Below are positions 40,905 through 48,537 of a stretch of 64,000 nucleotides of DNA, in pieces. The notes beneath the pieces were generated by a model. The model was given only the letters and a program-made list of their open reading frames with translations, was not told where the DNA came from and did no database searches. Origin of the DNA: JAVJST01 sp965229715 (GTDB lineage Bacteria; Pseudomonadota; Alphaproteobacteria; Rhodospirillales; Casp-alpha2); NCBI GenBank assembly GCA_965229715.1, contig CBDDJL010000002.1:930001-994000 (forward strand), given 5' to 3'. Every line of letters starts with the position of its first letter. Within the stretch, counting starts at the first letter, position 1. Position numbers and translations under genes: made by a program.

Positions 40905-42746
40905 TTAACCCTCCGATCCGACGGTTAAAGCCTCGGCCTGTTCAGGACCACCCTCGACGACGACCTTACGGAACATGCCCGCGTCGGCGTGGTACGATAG
41001 GTGGCAATGGAACGCCCACTGGCCTGGCGCATCGACCTCCGTCTCCATGTAGACCGTGGTTCCGGGCGAGACACTGATCACATGCTTGATCGGGTCCCAT
41101 TTGCCGTTGCCGTTATCGAGGATCGACCACATGCCGTGCAGATGCATCGGGTGGGTCATCATGGTTTCGTTGACGAACTTGAAGCGGACCCGTTCGCCGT
41201 ATTGCAGCCGGATCGGCTCGGCATCAGAGAACTTCACGTCGTTGATTGACCAGATGTAACGTTCCATATTGCCGGTCAGGCGCAGCTCGATCTCACGCGT
41301 GGCTTCGCGGTCTTCGTAGAGGGGTTTCTGGGCCTTCAGGTCGGCGTAGGACAGAAACTTGCCGCCGTTGGCCGCCGTCGGGAGCAATCCGCTGCCCGGT
41401 GCGTAGAATGGGTCGACGGTATCCATGCCGCCCATGCCCTGCATTGAGCTGTGGTCCATACCTTCCATGGTCGAGCCGTCCGCCATGGTATGGGTCATCG
41501 CGGAGCCGTCGCCGTCCGACATGCCGTCCATCATCATGCCGTCTTCCATGGAATGGGTCATCGCGGAGCCGTCGTCATGCGACATGCCGTCCATCGTCGT
41601 ACCGTCTTCCATGGTGTGGGTCATGCCCTGCATCGAGCCGTGATCCATCCCCGGCATGTCGCCATGGTCCATGCCGGCCATCCCCGGCGCCAGGCGCATG
41701 TCGGCCATGGTCAACAATGGCGGTTCCCGCATTTCCGGAACGTCCGCCGTCATGCCCTCGCGCGGCGCCAGTGTGCCGCGTGCATAGGCGCTTCGGCCCA
41801 TGGACTCGGCGAAGATAGTGAACGCCTTGTCTTCCTTCGGGCGAACGATGACATCGTAGGTTTCCGCGACCGCGATGCGGAATTCGTCAACCTTGACGGG
41901 CTGAACGTTGTTACCGTCCGCTTGTACGACCGTCATTTTGAGACCCGGAATACGGACGTCGAAATAAGCCATCGCCGATGAATTGATGAAGCGGAGACGG
42001 ATGCGCTCGCCCGGCTCGAACAGACCCGTCCAGTTCTGTTCGGGATCCAGGCCGTTGATCAGCGGCGTGAAGCCCTGAAGGTCTTCGACATCGGTGCGCA
42101 TCATGCGCATCTCGCCCCAGGCCAGGCGCTCGTCGACTGCCGCATCGAGGCCTTGTTCCTCGGTGTCGGAAAAGAAGTCGAGCACTGTTTGCTGCTGACG
42201 ATTGTAGTAGTCCGGCATCATCTTCAGGTTGCGCATGATCCGGTGACCGGCATGCGGGTGCGCATCGGTCAGCTGCACCACGTATTCGCGGTCGTAGCGG
42301 AACGGTTCGCGCCCTTCGGGTTCGATGACGATAGCGCCGTATGCGCCGTCCGGTTCCTGGAAGTCCGTGTGGCTGTGGAACCAGTAAGTGCCGGTTTGTA
42401 CGATCGGGAACCTGTAGGTGAAGGTTTCGCCCGGGGCGATGCCGTCGTAACTGATACCCGGCACGCCATCCTGATCGAACGGCAGGATCAGCCCGTGCCA
42501 GTGGATCGATGTCGACTCATCCAGATTGTTGGTCACGTTGATGACCACGTCCTCGCCTTCCTTGAAGCGGAGAACCGGCCCCGGCGAGGCGCCGTTGTAG
42601 CCGATACCGGGACGTGAAAACGTGCTGGTCTTCACGGTTATCGGATCAACCGTGAGGTTGTATTCGGCGGCGTTCGTGAGATTGCCGCCGAGGGCGAGCG
42701 CGCCGGCAAATGCCAGCACGCCCCCAAGGTAAGATAAAGGTCTCAT
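40905..42746 (-). CDS. copA: Multicopper oxidase CopA with Met/His-rich insert
   Basis: CopA is a periplasmic cuprous-oxidase-type multicopper oxidase. A signal peptide is followed by three cupredoxin domains; copper sites HWHG, HSH, HPMHLHG and HCHLSYHADAGM are all present. Between about residues 345 and 445 a Met/His/Asp-rich insert (units such as MDHGSM, MDGMS) should bind Cu(I). Part of it is encoded by 63-bp tandem repeats (41485-41631). It lies between the cupredoxin and copB genes. Confidence 0.95.
   Translation of the reverse strand: MRPLSYLGGVLAFAGALALGGNLTNAAEYNLTVDPITVKTSTFSRPGIGYNGASPGPVLRFKEGEDVVINVTNNLDESTSIHWHGLILPFDQDGVPGISYDGIAPGETFTYRFPIVQTGTYWFHSHTDFQEPDGAYGAIVIEPEGREPFRYDREYVVQLTDAHPHAGHRIMRNLKMMPDYYNRQQQTVLDFFSDTEEQGLDAAVDERLAWGEMRMMRTDVEDLQGFTPLINGLDPEQNWTGLFEPGERIRLRFINSSAMAYFDVRIPGLKMTVVQADGNNVQPVKVDEFRIAVAETYDVIVRPKEDKAFTIFAESMGRSAYARGTLAPREGMTADVPEMREPPLLTMADMRLAPGMAGMDHGDMPGMDHGSMQGMTHTMEDGTTMDGMSHDDGSAMTHSMEDGMMMDGMSDGDGSAMTHTMADGSTMEGMDHSSMQGMGGMDTVDPFYAPGSGLLPTAANGGKFLSYADLKAQKPLYEDREATREIELRLTGNMERYIWSINDVKFSDAEPIRLQYGERVRFKFVNETMMTHPMHLHGMWSILDNGNGKWDPIKHVISVSPGTTVYMETEVDAPGQWAFHCHLSYHADAGMFRKVVVEGGPEQAEALTVGSEG
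41485..41631. repeat. 63-bp tandem repeat inside copA
   Basis: Two full units (41485-41547 and 41548-41610) and a partial third (from 41611) share the ATGG.ATGGGTCATCGCGGAGC pattern. Each codes for 21 residues of the Met-rich insert. Variation in copy number would change the number of Met ligands without shifting the frame. Confidence 0.9.
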
Positions 42747-42765
42747 TTTTCAAAAACTCCAGCGA

Positions 42766-43338
42766 TTACTGCGCTTTGAAATTGATGTCGCCCACCATAC
42801 CCGAGTCGTAATGACCGGGGATGTTGCAGGCGAACTCGACACTATCTGCTTCGGCAAACTTCCAGATGATCTCGCCGCTCTGACCGGGTTCGAGCAAAAC
42901 GCTGTTGGCTTCTTCATGCATGCCGTGGCCCATGGATTCCTGCATAGCCTTGGCCGCGTCCCAATTGATGCGGTCGGCTTCAAGGACACCGTGTTCCATC
43001 ATCATCATCATTTCCGGGCCGTGCGCTTCGTGCATCTCGCTCGTTGCGATGTTGAACTCGTGGACGAAATCGCCGCCGTTCTTAACGACGAAACGAACGG
43101 TCTCTCCGGGGGCAACATCGAACTCTTCGGGTTCATAATAGTTATCGTACATCACCACCTCGATGGTGCGACTTACATTGGCGGCTTCGCCAGGTTCGCC
43201 CATCGGCAAAGCGCCGGGATGGCCGTGATCGTGGCCGTCCGAGTGGCCAACGCCCGCCAAAGCATTGGACGCCACGGCCGAGAATGCGAGTAGTACAGCG
43301 CCGGCGAGAGCGACGCGAAGTTGTGCGTATGCAAACAT
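42766..43338 (-). CDS. Periplasmic cupredoxin-like copper protein
   Basis: A signal peptide (about residues 1-28) and a His-rich stretch (GHSDGHDHGHPG) precede a cupredoxin domain with ligand-type residues in VHEFN and CNIPGHYDSGM, as in plastocyanin-like copper resistance proteins (CopI-type). A middle insert MMMMMEHG adds Met. It is 20 bp before copA. The role is probably copper binding or delivery in the periplasm. Confidence 0.87.
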   Translation of the reverse strand: MFAYAQLRVALAGAVLLAFSAVASNALAGVGHSDGHDHGHPGALPMGEPGEAANVSRTIEVVMYDNYYEPEEFDVAPGETVRFVVKNGGDFVHEFNIATSEMHEAHGPEMMMMMEHGVLEADRINWDAAKAMQESMGHGMHEEANSVLLEPGQSGEIIWKFAEADSVEFACNIPGHYDSGMVGDINFKAQ

Positions 43339-43438
43339 GATTCATTCCTTAATCTTGTATTCGAGCAGTACAGTAGTAGCGCTCAGCGGTCCGCGTACGG
43401 ACCGACGTGCGAGGGAGTCGTGGGGGATTTGGAAGCGC

Positions 43439-43789
43439 TCAGGCTCGGGGAGGGGGCGGATCGGCCTCGGCGTGGGCGCCGGACCGCATCAAGGCGTCTT
43501 TCGGTAGGACGGCCTTGGAGGAGATGACCGTCGGATGACCGTGCGCGCCGCTCGGCGGAGGATTGGACGCGCAATGACCGCCCGCGACACCGCAGCAGGC
43601 ACCCGGATCACCCATGGGGCAATCCTCGGTCATGCCGGAAGCGTCGCTGTGGTAATCGGATTCGGTCATGTCGTGGTCCATCCCGGCGATATGCACCATG
43701 ACGGTACCCCCGGGGATGCCGGGGGTTGAGGCCCAAACCGGGCCTACAGCCAGTAAAGCAACGATCAGAGCCGAAATCAGTCGTTTCAT
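43439..43789 (-). CDS. Small secreted Cys/His/Met-rich protein, probable copper-binding
   Basis: The 116-residue protein has a signal peptide (residues 1-20) and then a Met/His/Asp region (AGMDHDMTESDYH) and a Cys cluster (CPMGDPGACCGVAGGHC). This combination fits a periplasmic metal-binding protein, and it is the first gene of the copper block. No enzyme motif was seen. It may act as a copper-storage or sensor-accessory protein. Confidence 0.72.
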   Translation of the reverse strand: MKRLISALIVALLAVGPVWASTPGIPGGTVMVHIAGMDHDMTESDYHSDASGMTEDCPMGDPGACCGVAGGHCASNPPPSGAHGHPTVISSKAVLPKDALMRSGAHAEADPPPPRA

Positions 43790-43918
43790 GACGGGCGTAA
43801 TGTGGTTACGGACTTGATGCCTGTCAACTGGCGAATGAATTGATTTGATAAAATCATCGCGACAAGGATTCGGGGCATGAAAATTCGGTTTCAGACCGGT
43901 TGTCGGGCATATGGAATC

Positions 43919-43947
43919 TTGACAATAGAGGAATATTATCCTATATT
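43919..43947 (+). promoter_or_regulatory. Near-consensus sigma-70 promoter in composite repeat, copy 1
   Basis: TTGACA (43919-43924) and TATATT (43942-43947) are spaced by exactly 17 nt. The same promoter, with the same spacer length and a related spacer, occurs in reverse at 60662-60690. It points toward the sdhB 3' end, antisense to that operon. Confidence 0.7.
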
Positions 43948-43964
43948 AATCGTCATTCTTTGCG

Positions 43965-44033
43965 ATGGTAAATAATTGTTGGCGCGAGATGGATCCGGGC
44001 AATCGCTCACCCCCACCCGACCCCTCCCCCTGA
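43965..44033 (+). CDS. Mini-ORF downstream of the repeat promoter, copy 1
   Basis: An ATG shortly after the promoter opens 22 codons (start MVNN, then REMDPGNRS, Pro-rich end). The corresponding place in copy 2 (60645-60520) opens with MVNT and contains RRELYPGHR, so the start and the R-E-x-x-P-G-x-R block are shared. No ribosome site is clear; it may be incidental. Confidence 0.25.
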   Translation: MVNNCWREMDPGNRSPPPDPSP

Positions 44034-44096
44034 CAGGGGGAGGGACATGTTGCGGTTGGCGTTCCCCCCCTTCCGGGAGGGGCGGGACAGGGTGGG
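44010..44096. repeat. GC-rich inverted-repeat element, copy 2
   Basis: CCCCACCC at the left and GGGTGGG at the right enclose CCCCTCCCCC / GGGGGAGGG and CCCCCC...GGGAGGGG arms. The block order matches copy 1 at 10754-10834. Confidence 0.7.
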
Positions 44097-44102
44097 AAGG
44101 AT

Positions 44103-44147
44103 GTTCAGAAATGCGAAGCACCCGGGGGTGCATGAACAATTCTGAAC
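44103..44147. repeat. Nested hairpin GTTCAGAA...TTCTGAAC
   Basis: An outer 8-bp inverted repeat (GTTCAGAA / TTCTGAAC) encloses an inner one (GCACC / GGTGC). The inner CACCCGGGGGTGCAT block recurs, degenerate, at 60406-60420 as part of the second composite element. Confidence 0.6.
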
Positions 44148-44233
44148 AAGACTAAACAAAACCGGGAATCTGCGTTTGAAATCAGTGCGCTGAGTGACGA
44201 GAACCGATTGCATCGCCGTCGCAGGTAACGGGC

Positions 44234-44270
44234 GGGCGCGAGGCCTCGCCGGGCCATTCCCCTCGCGCCC
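44234..44270. repeat. Covarying-stem hairpin, copy 2 (17-nt loop)
   Basis: A perfect 10-bp stem (GGGCGCGAGG / CCTCGCGCCC) encloses a 17-nt loop that begins CC and ends GCCATTCC, like the loops at 12109, 60585 and 62037. It lies 12 bp after the sdhB stop and could also mark the 3' end of the sdh transcript. Confidence 0.65.
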
Positions 44271-44281
44271 GAGCGGTGTCT

Positions 44282-45058
44282 CTAACGTCTTTTGGCCAGA
44301 GCTTCCTTGATCTCGCCGATGGCCTTGCCGGGATTGAGGCTTTTCGGGCAGGTGTTGGTGCAGTTCATGATGGTGTGACAGCGGAACACGCGAAACGGAT
44401 CGTCGAGTTCGTCGAGCCGCTCGCCTGTCGCCTCGTCGCGGCTGTCCTGGATCCAGCGGTTGGCCTGCAGCAGGACCGCCGGGCCCATGTAGCGCTCGCC
44501 GTTCCACCAGTAGCTCGGGCAACTCGTCTGGCAGCAGAAGCAGAGGATGCATTCCCACAACCCGTCGAGCTTCTCGCGCTCCTCCGGGCTCTGCAGACGC
44601 TCGCGGTTGGGTGGCGAGGTGTCTGCCTGGATCCACGGCTTGATCGCTGTGTACTGGGCGTATGGCTGACTGAGATCGCACACCAGATCCTTGATCACCG
44701 GCATGTGGGGCAGGGGATAGATCCGCACCGTGCCCTTGATCTCGGCGATCGGCTTGGTGCAGGCCAGCGTGTTGGCGCCGTCGATGTTGAAGGCGCAGGA
44801 GCCGCAGACGCCCTCGCGGCACGAGCGCCGGAAGGTGAGCGTCGAGTCCATTTCGTTCTTCATCTTGATCAGCGCGTCGAGCACCATCGGCCCGCAGGCG
44901 TCGAGATCGACCTCGAAGGTGTCGAGCCGCGGATTGTCGCCGGAATCGGGATCGTAACGGTAGACTTCGAAGGTGCGGACGTTGGCGGCATCCGACGGTG
45001 CCTTGTGGGTTTTCCCGGACATGACCTTTGAATTGGCCGGCAGGGTCAGTTCAACCAT
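44282..45058 (-). CDS. sdhB: Succinate dehydrogenase iron-sulfur subunit
   Basis: The 258-residue subunit has the 2Fe-2S motif CREGVCGSC and C-terminal cluster motifs (CILCFCCQTSCP, CHTIMNCTNTCPK). It passes electrons from SdhA flavin to quinone. It is the last gene of sdhCDAB. Confidence 0.98.
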   Translation of the reverse strand: MVELTLPANSKVMSGKTHKAPSDAANVRTFEVYRYDPDSGDNPRLDTFEVDLDACGPMVLDALIKMKNEMDSTLTFRRSCREGVCGSCAFNIDGANTLACTKPIAEIKGTVRIYPLPHMPVIKDLVCDLSQPYAQYTAIKPWIQADTSPPNRERLQSPEEREKLDGLWECILCFCCQTSCPSYWWNGERYMGPAVLLQANRWIQDSRDEATGERLDELDDPFRVFRCHTIMNCTNTCPKSLNPGKAIGEIKEALAKRR

Positions 45059-45085
45059 GTTATGTCTCCGTTTCCGTCCGCCCGA

Positions 45086-46876
45086 TCAGTACACGCGCGC
45101 CTTGGGTTCGATGTATTCGACTTCGTCGGTCAGCGTGTAGGTGTGCACCGGCCGGTAGCCGAGCGTCACCTTGCCCGCATCGTCGACCCAGGCGAGGGTG
45201 TGCTTCATCCAGTTCTCGTCGTCGCGGTCGGGATGATCCTCGTGCGCATGGGCGCCGCGGCTCTCGTGTCGCGCACGGGCCGAATGCAGGGTCGCCTTGG
45301 CGCAGATCATGAGGTTCTCGAGTTCCAGGCTTTCGACCAGATCCGAGTTCCAGATCATTGAGGTGTCGTTAACCTTGATATCCGAAAGACCGTCCCAGAC
45401 CTTGTCGATTTCGTTGCAGCCCTCTTCGAGCACGTCGGTGGTGCGGAACACGGCAGCGTTCGATTGCATCGCGCGCTGCATGTCGAGCCGGATGTCGGCG
45501 GTCGGCGTCGAGCCCTTCGAGTGGCGCAGCCGGTCGAGACGGTCGAGGGCCTTGTCGGCGCAGCCATCGCGGTAGGGCCTGAGCGGCGTGCCGGGCTTGA
45601 TCAGCTCGCGGGCACGGATGCCGGCGGCGCGGCCGAAGACGACGAGATCGAGCAGCGAATTGGTGCCGAGCCGGTTGGCGCCGTGCACCGAGGCGCAGCC
45701 GCACTCGCCGACCGCCATCAGGCCGCCGGCGACCCGGTCGGGATCGTCCTCGGTCGGATCGAGCGCTTCGGTCATGTGGTTGGTCGGTATGCCGCCCATG
45801 TTGTAGTGCACGGTCGGCAGCACCGGGATCGGTTCCTTGGTCGCGTCGACGCCGGCGAAGATGCGGGCCGATTCGGTGATGCCCGGCAGGCGCTGGTGCA
45901 GCACGTCGGCGCCGAGATGTTCGAGATGCAGGAAGATGTGGTCCTTGTCGTCGCCGACGCCCCGGCCTTCGCGGATCTCGATGGTCATGGCGCGGCTGAC
46001 CACGTCGCGGCTGGCGAGGTCCTTGGCGGTCGGCGCGTAGCGCTCCATGAAGCGCTCGCCCTCGGAATTGGTCAGGTAGCCGCCCTCGCCGCGCGCGCCC
46101 TCGGTGATCAGGCAGCCCGAGCCGTAGATGCCGGTCGGGTGGAACTGCACGAACTCGTGGTCCTGCAGCGGCAGACCGGCGCGCGCGACCATGGCGTTGC
46201 CGTCGCCGGTGCAGGTATGCGCCGAGGTGCACGAGAAGTAGCTGCGGCCGTAGCCGCCCGACGCCATCACCACCTGATGGCCGCGGAACACGTGGATCGA
46301 GCCGTCGTCGAGATTCCAGGCGACGACGCCTTCGCAGACCCCGTCCTCGCCCATGATCAGATCGATGGCGAAGTACTCGATGTAAAACTCCGCGTTATGC
46401 TTGAGACACTGCTGGTACAGCGTGTGCAGCATGGCGTGGCCGGTGCGGTCGGCAGCAGCGCAGGCGCGTTGCACCGGGGCCTCGCCGAAGTTTCGCATAT
46501 GGCCGCCGAACGGGCGCTGGTAGATCTTGCCGTCGTCGGTGCGCGAGAACGGCATGCCGAAGTGTTCGAGTTCGACCACGGCGGGGACCGCCTCGCGGCA
46601 CATGTATTCGATGGCGTCCTGGTCGCCGAGCCAGTCGGAACCCTTGACCGTGTCGTACATGTGCCATTCCCAGTGGTCCTCGGCCATGTTGCCGAGCGCC
46701 GCCGAAACGCCGCCCTGGGCCGCCACGGTGTGGCTGCGGGTCGGAAAGACCTTGGAGATGCAGGCAGTCTTGAGGCCCGCCGCGGCCATGCCGAGCGTCG
46801 CCCGCAGGCCGGCGCCGCCGGCGCCGAGGATCACCACGTCGTACTTGTGATCGATGATGTCGTAGGAAGAGGCCAT
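45086..46876 (-). CDS. sdhA: Succinate dehydrogenase flavoprotein subunit
   Basis: The 596-residue flavoprotein has GAGGAGLRAT for FAD, the His of RSHTVAAQGG that carries covalent FAD, and the succinate-site region HPTGIYGSGCLITEG. It oxidises succinate to fumarate. It follows sdhD at 15 bp and precedes sdhB at 27 bp. Confidence 0.98.
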   Translation of the reverse strand: MASSYDIIDHKYDVVILGAGGAGLRATLGMAAAGLKTACISKVFPTRSHTVAAQGGVSAALGNMAEDHWEWHMYDTVKGSDWLGDQDAIEYMCREAVPAVVELEHFGMPFSRTDDGKIYQRPFGGHMRNFGEAPVQRACAAADRTGHAMLHTLYQQCLKHNAEFYIEYFAIDLIMGEDGVCEGVVAWNLDDGSIHVFRGHQVVMASGGYGRSYFSCTSAHTCTGDGNAMVARAGLPLQDHEFVQFHPTGIYGSGCLITEGARGEGGYLTNSEGERFMERYAPTAKDLASRDVVSRAMTIEIREGRGVGDDKDHIFLHLEHLGADVLHQRLPGITESARIFAGVDATKEPIPVLPTVHYNMGGIPTNHMTEALDPTEDDPDRVAGGLMAVGECGCASVHGANRLGTNSLLDLVVFGRAAGIRARELIKPGTPLRPYRDGCADKALDRLDRLRHSKGSTPTADIRLDMQRAMQSNAAVFRTTDVLEEGCNEIDKVWDGLSDIKVNDTSMIWNSDLVESLELENLMICAKATLHSARARHESRGAHAHEDHPDRDDENWMKHTLAWVDDAGKVTLGYRPVHTYTLTDEVEYIEPKARVY

Positions 46877-46891
46877 GTTATTCCGTATCCG

Positions 46892-47272
46892 TTAGCCGGC
46901 GAAGGCGACGCGCAGCGCCGTGAGAATGATCGACAACGCGCACAGCGCGGCGACGAACTTGACGAGAATGATGCACGTGACCTTGACGCCCTCGGCGTGG
47001 ATGTAGTCCTCGATCACGACCTGCAGCCCGAGATAGGCGTGGTGGAACAGAACCAGCGTGAAGGCGACGATCAGGATCAGATTGCCGTGCGCCGAAACCC
47101 AGTCCTGATAAACACCGTAGTTGGCGCCGATCATGCCGATCATCGAAACAACGAACCAGATCGAGAGCGGCACTAGGGCGACGGCAGTAATGCGTTGCGC
47201 CCACCAGTGGACGACGCCAGACTTCGTGGAGCCGAGGCCGCGGACTCGGCTGAGAGACGAGCGCATTTCCAT
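46892..47272 (-). CDS. sdhD: Succinate dehydrogenase membrane anchor subunit D
   Basis: ATG at 47272 shares a base with the sdhC stop (TAATG) and gives 126 aa. Three membrane helices and the HWWAQRITAV motif plus FHHAYLGLQ (haem/quinone region) match SdhD. A longer frame to 47398 lies inside sdhC and is not used. Confidence 0.93.
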   Translation of the reverse strand: MEMRSSLSRVRGLGSTKSGVVHWWAQRITAVALVPLSIWFVVSMIGMIGANYGVYQDWVSAHGNLILIVAFTLVLFHHAYLGLQVVIEDYIHAEGVKVTCIILVKFVAALCALSIILTALRVAFAG

Positions 47273-47667
47273 TACAGCGCTCCTCTGACTGCGTAGCCGA
47301 CGACCCATGTCACCAGGGTCGCGGCAAGCGAAAACAGCACGACGATCCAGCCGGTCAGCCGGAGCGTCGGCAGTTCGAAGCCCCAGCCGATATCCCACGC
47401 CAGGTGCCGGATGCCGTTGGCAAGATGGAAGTAAAGCGAGAACGTAAATCCGAACAGCAACAGTCGTCCGAACCAGGACCCGAGAACGGCCTGGGCGCGC
47501 TCGAAATTCTCGGGGCCGTAGGCGGCCGCGGAAAACCAGTAAGCGAACAACAGGGCGCCGGCTGCCAGTGCGATGCCGGTCATGCGGTGCGTAATCGAGA
47601 GAACGGATGTGATCTGCGGCCGGTAGACCTGCAGATGCGGCGACAGCGGGCGCTCGGCTTTGGCCAT
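47272..47667 (-). CDS. sdhC: Succinate dehydrogenase cytochrome b556 subunit
   Basis: The 131-residue protein begins with a basic N-terminus (RPLSPHLQVYRPQITSVLSI), has the SITHRMTG quinone motif, a haem His in FHLANGIRHLAWD and three membrane helices. First gene of sdhCDAB. Confidence 0.96.
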   Translation of the reverse strand: MAKAERPLSPHLQVYRPQITSVLSITHRMTGIALAAGALLFAYWFSAAAYGPENFERAQAVLGSWFGRLLLFGFTFSLYFHLANGIRHLAWDIGWGFELPTLRLTGWIVVLFSLAATLVTWVVGYAVRGAL

Positions 47668-47756
47668 GCGGTGACCCTCCCTGACACGTCAGCGCATCGC
47701 CTCAGTCCCCACCCCCGCGGCGCGGCGGGCCCCCTGTGCGGCGCAACATGATTGAA

Positions 47757-47785
47757 TTCGTACTGGCTGCACCTGAACAAGTCAA
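47757..47785 (-). promoter_or_regulatory. Candidate sigma-70 promoter of sdhCDAB
   Basis: On the minus strand TTGACT (47785-47780) is 17 nt from TACGAA (47762-47757), about 90 nt before the sdhC ATG. No other good promoter was seen upstream. Confidence 0.45.
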
Positions 47786-47881
47786 CGCCAGCGCCTGCAC
47801 CGATGGCGTGCAGGTGACGATCGCGTCGTCGATGATTGGGCGTCGGTGAAACGCTGCAAAATCAAATTGCTATCCGCAGGC

Positions 47882-47971
47882 TGTGCACGGAACTGTGGAA
47901 AAGGTGTGCGTGAGATGTGGGAAGCTTGCCCTTTTATGCACAGATTTCGCCGATATTTCGGTTTTTCCACG
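47882..47971. other. Cluster of DnaA-box-like sequences
   Basis: TTATGCACA at 47934-47942 fits the DnaA box consensus TTATNCACA exactly. TTTTCCACA (reverse strand, 47894-47902) has one mismatch to TTATCCACA; TTTTCCACG (47963-47971) and TGTGGGAAG (47916-47924) are weaker relatives. Several such sites within 90 bp next to an AT-rich stretch and long palindromes could be a DnaA-regulated or origin-related region. Confidence 0.45.
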
Positions 47972-48029
47972 TTGCGGGATTGCAGGGCCCGCCGCATCCT
48001 TTCATGAGTACGCGAAAGCGACGCAGCGG

Positions 48030-48086
48030 TAACCCCGCGCAGCGGTAGCGGCAAGACCGTCCGGTCTTACGGTGCCGCTGGGGTTA
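48030..48086. repeat. Long palindrome TAACCCC...GGGGTTA
   Basis: TAACCCC (48030-48036) pairs with GGGGTTA (48080-48086), and inside AGCGGCA with TGCCGCT and AGACCG with CGGTCT form an extended stem with small interior asymmetries. It could be a structured RNA end or a protein-binding palindrome. Confidence 0.6.
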
Positions 48087-48305
48087 TCGATGGGGGTGCT
48101 TGGCTTCGGTCGAGGATTCCCGCCGGTGTTTCGCCGGTTTGCCGCCCGCCTTGGGTCGGCGTCACAGGCGAAACGGGCAAGTGGATTTCGGTCCGCGAGC
48201 CGCCGGAACAACCGACCTCGCCGAGGGCCTATCTCTGCCCAGGGTGCGCTCGACGGGTTTGGTGGATCAGCGGAGCAATTGCGTATATGGGGCCTGGCCG
48301 GCTCC

Positions 48306-48378
48306 ATGAGGCGTCAGGAGCATCGGTTTTCCGGTGCGCGACCCCGGTTTCCCAGGACCCGGGTCCCTGACGCCTCAT
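48306..48378. repeat. 13-bp inverted repeat with structured interior
   Basis: ATGAGGCGTCAGG (48306-48318) is the exact complement of CCTGACGCCTCAT (48366-48378). The interior has a GACCCGGGTC palindrome-like block. The arms are 47 nt apart. Confidence 0.65.
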
Positions 48379-48537
48379 TTACTAGCAACCTGCCCGACTC
48401 GGATCAACTATATTTTGTGCTTGGAAATAACGTCATACACTAGTGATGACGTTAGTAAGGACTCGTTGCACGAATTACTGAGTCTTTACAGACTCGTAGC
48501 GTAAACGTCGAAATAGCGTTTCTGTAAAAAAAACTGC

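Larger units (their letters stand above)
43790..44281. other. Repeat-rich intergenic region between copper and sdh genes
   Basis: This 492-bp region holds a near-consensus plus-strand promoter (43919-43947), a 22-codon mini-ORF, a GC-rich inverted repeat, a nested hairpin (44103-44147) and a covarying-stem hairpin (44234-44270). No protein gene of normal size is present. The upstream part should contain the minus-strand copper operon promoter, which was not identified. Confidence 0.7.
47668..48537. other. 870-bp non-coding region with DnaA-box-like sites and large palindromes
   Basis: No credible gene was found. It contains the likely sdh promoter (47757-47785), a cluster of DnaA-box-like 9-mers (47882-47971), a long palindrome (48030-48086) and a second inverted repeat (48306-48378). 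The right end (48400-48537) is AT-rich with TATATTTTG and a run of A just before the mch stop. Confidence 0.65.

Noticed and set aside
41485..41631. CRISPR-like array
   Set aside because: Units are contiguous, without spacers, and in frame within copA.
43439..43789. Gene reading as a cytochrome because of a C-x-x-C-like cluster
   Set aside because: The cluster lacks the C-x-x-C-H order; metal binding is a better fit.
44103..44147. Intrinsic terminator for the sdh operon
   Set aside because: The stem is imperfect and no U-tract follows it on the minus strand.
47882..48537. tRNA or other known structural RNA
   Set aside because: Palindromes are present but no cloverleaf, tmRNA, 6S, SRP or RNase P pattern could be recognised by eye.
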